NCBI RefSeq assembly: GCF_900167915.1
Contig: NZ_FUYM01000002.1
Span: forward strand, 1-64,000
Direction: 5' to 3'
DNA length: 64,000 nucleotides
Origin: Rhizorhabdus histidinilytica
GTDB taxonomy: Bacteria > Pseudomonadota > Alphaproteobacteria > Sphingomonadales > Sphingomonadaceae
A program made the translations under genes and the position numbers. The notes below the pieces were generated by a model. The model was not told where the DNA came from and searched no databases. It saw nothing but the letters and a program-made list of their open reading frames with translations. Positions 62,425-64,000 of this stretch are shown here, one piece after another. Within the stretch, counting starts at the first letter, position 1, and each line of letters opens with the position of its first letter.

Positions 62425-62967
62425 TCAGTCCTGATCCGGCCCCAGCCCCGGGTCCAGGTCCCTAGGCCGCACGAACAGCGACAGCAGGCCGCCATTGGGG
62501 CGGACGTCGTCCCAATGTTCGACCGGGAAGCTGATCTCGGCGATGCTCGCGGTCGGGAATTTCTCCTCGACCTGGTCGCGCGCCGCGTCGTCGGGGCGGT
62601 CGGGCACCAGCATCAGCACCAGATCCTCGAGCCCCGGATTATGGCCGACCAGCAGCAGGCTGTCATATTGGTCGTTCGCCTCCTGGACGACGTCGAGCAG
62701 CGACACCGCCGAGGCGAGGTAGACGCGCTTGTCCCAGGCGGGAGCGATCGTCTCGCCGGTCCCCTCGGCCAGATGCTCGATCGTCTCGACGCAGCGGACG
62801 GCGGGGGAGGAGACGACATGGTCGAAATGCATGTCGTGATCGCGCAGATATTGGCCGATCCGGTGCGCGGCGCGCTTGCCGCGGCCGTTCAGCGGACGGT
62901 CGAAATCCCGCGCGACCGGATCGTCCCAGCCCGACTTGGCATGGCGCAACAGCGTCAGCTTCTTCAC
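62425..62967 (-). CDS. SixA-like histidine phosphatase
   Basis: A 180-aa histidine-phosphatase-superfamily protein with the R-H-A-K-S-G-W motif (catalytic His) and the second His in L-L-L-V-G-H-N-P-G-L. SixA removes phosphate from histidine phosphotransfer proteins; the target here is unknown. I prefer the GTG at 62967, with GGAG and GGGG upstream; the ATG at 62991 gives eight more residues. Confidence 0.85.
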   Translation of the reverse strand: MKKLTLLRHAKSGWDDPVARDFDRPLNGRGKRAAHRIGQYLRDHDMHFDHVVSSPAVRCVETIEHLAEGTGETIAPAWDKRVYLASAVSLLDVVQEANDQYDSLLLVGHNPGLEDLVLMLVPDRPDDAARDQVEEKFPTASIAEISFPVEHWDDVRPNGGLLSLFVRPRDLDPGLGPDQD

Positions 62968-63079
62968 GATCCCCGCGCTCTCCTTCGGCATGATCCGGTG
63001 ATGCCCGAAAGATGCGACAGAAGGAAGAGCGCAGCGGCGCCCGATCGCGGCATGGGCCGGAACCGGGCGCCATTCCGGC

Positions 63080-64000
63080 TCAGAAGCGCCGGGTCACGGT
63101 GGCGAAGATGTTGCGTTCCGCCCCGATGAAGCAGTCGCCGCGCGACAGGCAGGCGGCATAATATTTCTTGTTGAACAGGTTGGTCGCGTTGATCGCGAAC
63201 GACCAGTCGCGCCAGCTCAGCTCCGCCAGCGCGTCGAACAGCGTGTAGGATGGGGTGCGGACGATCCTGGTGCTGGTCGCGCCGATCGTCCGTGAATAGT
63301 TGACACCGACATAGCGGACGCCGCCGCCGAGGCGAAGGCTGGTGTCGGGGTCGACGGCGATGCTCTTGGTGCCCCACAGCGACGCGCTCTTCTTCGGGAC
63401 ATTGTCGAGCTGGACGCCGGTGTCGCTCGGTTCGGCCTTGTTGTAGCTGTAATTGGCGATGAGCTGGAAATTGCCCGGCAGGTCGCGGCTCGCCTCGACC
63501 TCGAAACCCTTAGAGGTCATCGTGCCGATCTGGGTCTGCCCGCGGATCGTGCCGCCGCTGCCGTCGTCCATGACGATCTCGACCGGGCGGTTATGCTCGC
63601 GGATGTCGTAGGCGGTCAGGGTGACGAGCGTCCGTGCGTCGGGATGGAACTTGACCCCGCCCTCGAACTGCCGGCCGGTCTTCGCCTTGAACGGATCGCC
63701 GGCGATCGTCGTGCCCGAGATCGGCTCGAAGGATTCGGTGTAGCTGAAGAAGGGCGACACGCCCTTGGCGATCTCGGCGATGATGCCGGCGCGGAAGGTG
63801 GTGGCGTTCTCCTTCTCCGCCACGGACCCCGCCGCCTTGGTGCGGACATGGTCGCGCCGCCCGCCGACGACGATCGACACGCGATCCCACAGCCGGACCT
63901 GATCCTGGATGTAGACGCCGATCTGCTTCTGGCGGGTATCCTCGCTATAGGCGAAGCCGGTCGGGATGCCGCCGCCATAATCGGACAGGGCGGCATAATC
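63080..64000 (-). CDS. TonB-dependent siderophore receptor, C-terminal part
   Basis: The reading frame is open to the window's right edge, so only about 306 C-terminal residues are seen. It is the outer-membrane barrel of a TonB-dependent receptor, with F-F-S-Y-T-E-S-F, F-E-G-G-V-K-F, N-L-F-N-K-K-Y-Y-A and a terminal Phe. The A-A-C-L-S-R-G-D-C pattern near the end, with two cysteines, is typical of FhuA/FoxA-type ferric siderophore receptors. The plug domain and start lie outside the window. Confidence 0.88.
   Translation of the reverse strand, partial: DYAALSDYGGGIPTGFAYSEDTRQKQIGVYIQDQVRLWDRVSIVVGGRRDHVRTKAAGSVAEKENATTFRAGIIAEIAKGVSPFFSYTESFEPISGTTIAGDPFKAKTGRQFEGGVKFHPDARTLVTLTAYDIREHNRPVEIVMDDGSGGTIRGQTQIGTMTSKGFEVEASRDLPGNFQLIANYSYNKAEPSDTGVQLDNVPKKSASLWGTKSIAVDPDTSLRLGGGVRYVGVNYSRTIGATSTRIVRTPSYTLFDALAELSWRDWSFAINATNLFNKKYYAACLSRGDCFIGAERNIFATVTRRF

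Overview
The window is one contiguous piece of GC-rich chromosome. It looks like a sphingomonad (order Sphingomonadales, Alphaproteobacteria), probably close to Sphingomonas/Rhizorhabdus; this is inferred from gene content and codon use, not from a database match. Supporting signs are an initiator tRNA at the extreme left edge (the usual last gene of an rRNA operon in this group), a Caulobacter-like tad/cpa pilus locus with a CtrA-type box, the carD/fdxA/S4/Suv3-like-helicase string, spoT-rpoZ, plsX-fabH-ihfA-merR, and a TonB-dependent receptor running off the right edge. There is no sign of a prophage, an integrase, a transposase or a CRISPR array.

Region 1 (0-9 kb): tRNA-fMet, then a collagen-like lipoprotein with about 50 Gly-Pro-X triplets and a PilZ-like membrane protein. 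Facing them is an apparent operon of a TpsB/FhaC-type outer-membrane transporter, a prolyl-4-hydroxylase-like 2-oxoglutarate oxygenase and the prepilin peptidase CpaA. An orphan ParB-family protein and a response regulator with a winged-helix output follow.

Region 2 (8.9-20.4 kb): the tad pilus locus, all on the minus strand: cpaB-cpaC-tadZ-tadA-tadB-tadC-tadD-(77-aa gene)-tadG, then flp and tadE. A degenerate membrane histidine kinase lies on the far side, so the pilus locus is bracketed by a kinase-like and a response-regulator gene.

Region 3 (20.7-29.8 kb): a tightly overlapping catabolic operon with a divergent LysR regulator. It encodes 3-hydroxyanthranilate dioxygenase, ACMS decarboxylase, 2-aminomuconate semialdehyde dehydrogenase, 2-aminomuconate deaminase, 4-oxalocrotonate decarboxylase and 2-oxopent-4-enoate hydratase. 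An amino-acid-hydroxylase-like 2OG oxygenase is attached, with a convergent FAD monooxygenase beyond it.

Region 4 (29.8-64 kb): mostly housekeeping: spoT-rpoZ, a PmtA-like methyltransferase, LysR, cyclophilin, an MFS exporter, MgtE, CarD, ferredoxin, Suv3-like helicase, LytM peptidase, two HerA-like ATPases flanking an ATP-grasp/methyltransferase pair, TauE/TIGR02186, PdeM, a diguanylate cyclase, MsrA, aspartate aminotransferase, PabC-like lyase, an MBL hydrolase, MAPEG, rpmF-plsX-fabH-ihfA-merR, SixA and the receptor fragment.

Most notable observations: (1) five copies of an exact palindrome, TTGCG-N4-CGCAA, all within the first 22.6 kb. They lie beside the collagen, oxygenase, orphan-ParB and cpaB genes, and one is buried in a coding sequence with locally AT-rich codons. 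They may be an undescribed operator or a parS-like site set for the orphan ParB. (2) A collagen-like lipoprotein close to a prolyl-hydroxylase-like gene. (3) A 265-bp non-coding element with perfect inverted ends and a partial second copy 3 kb away. (4) CtrA-type boxes at the tad locus and before a LytM peptidase gene. (5) A TadZ without its P-loop.
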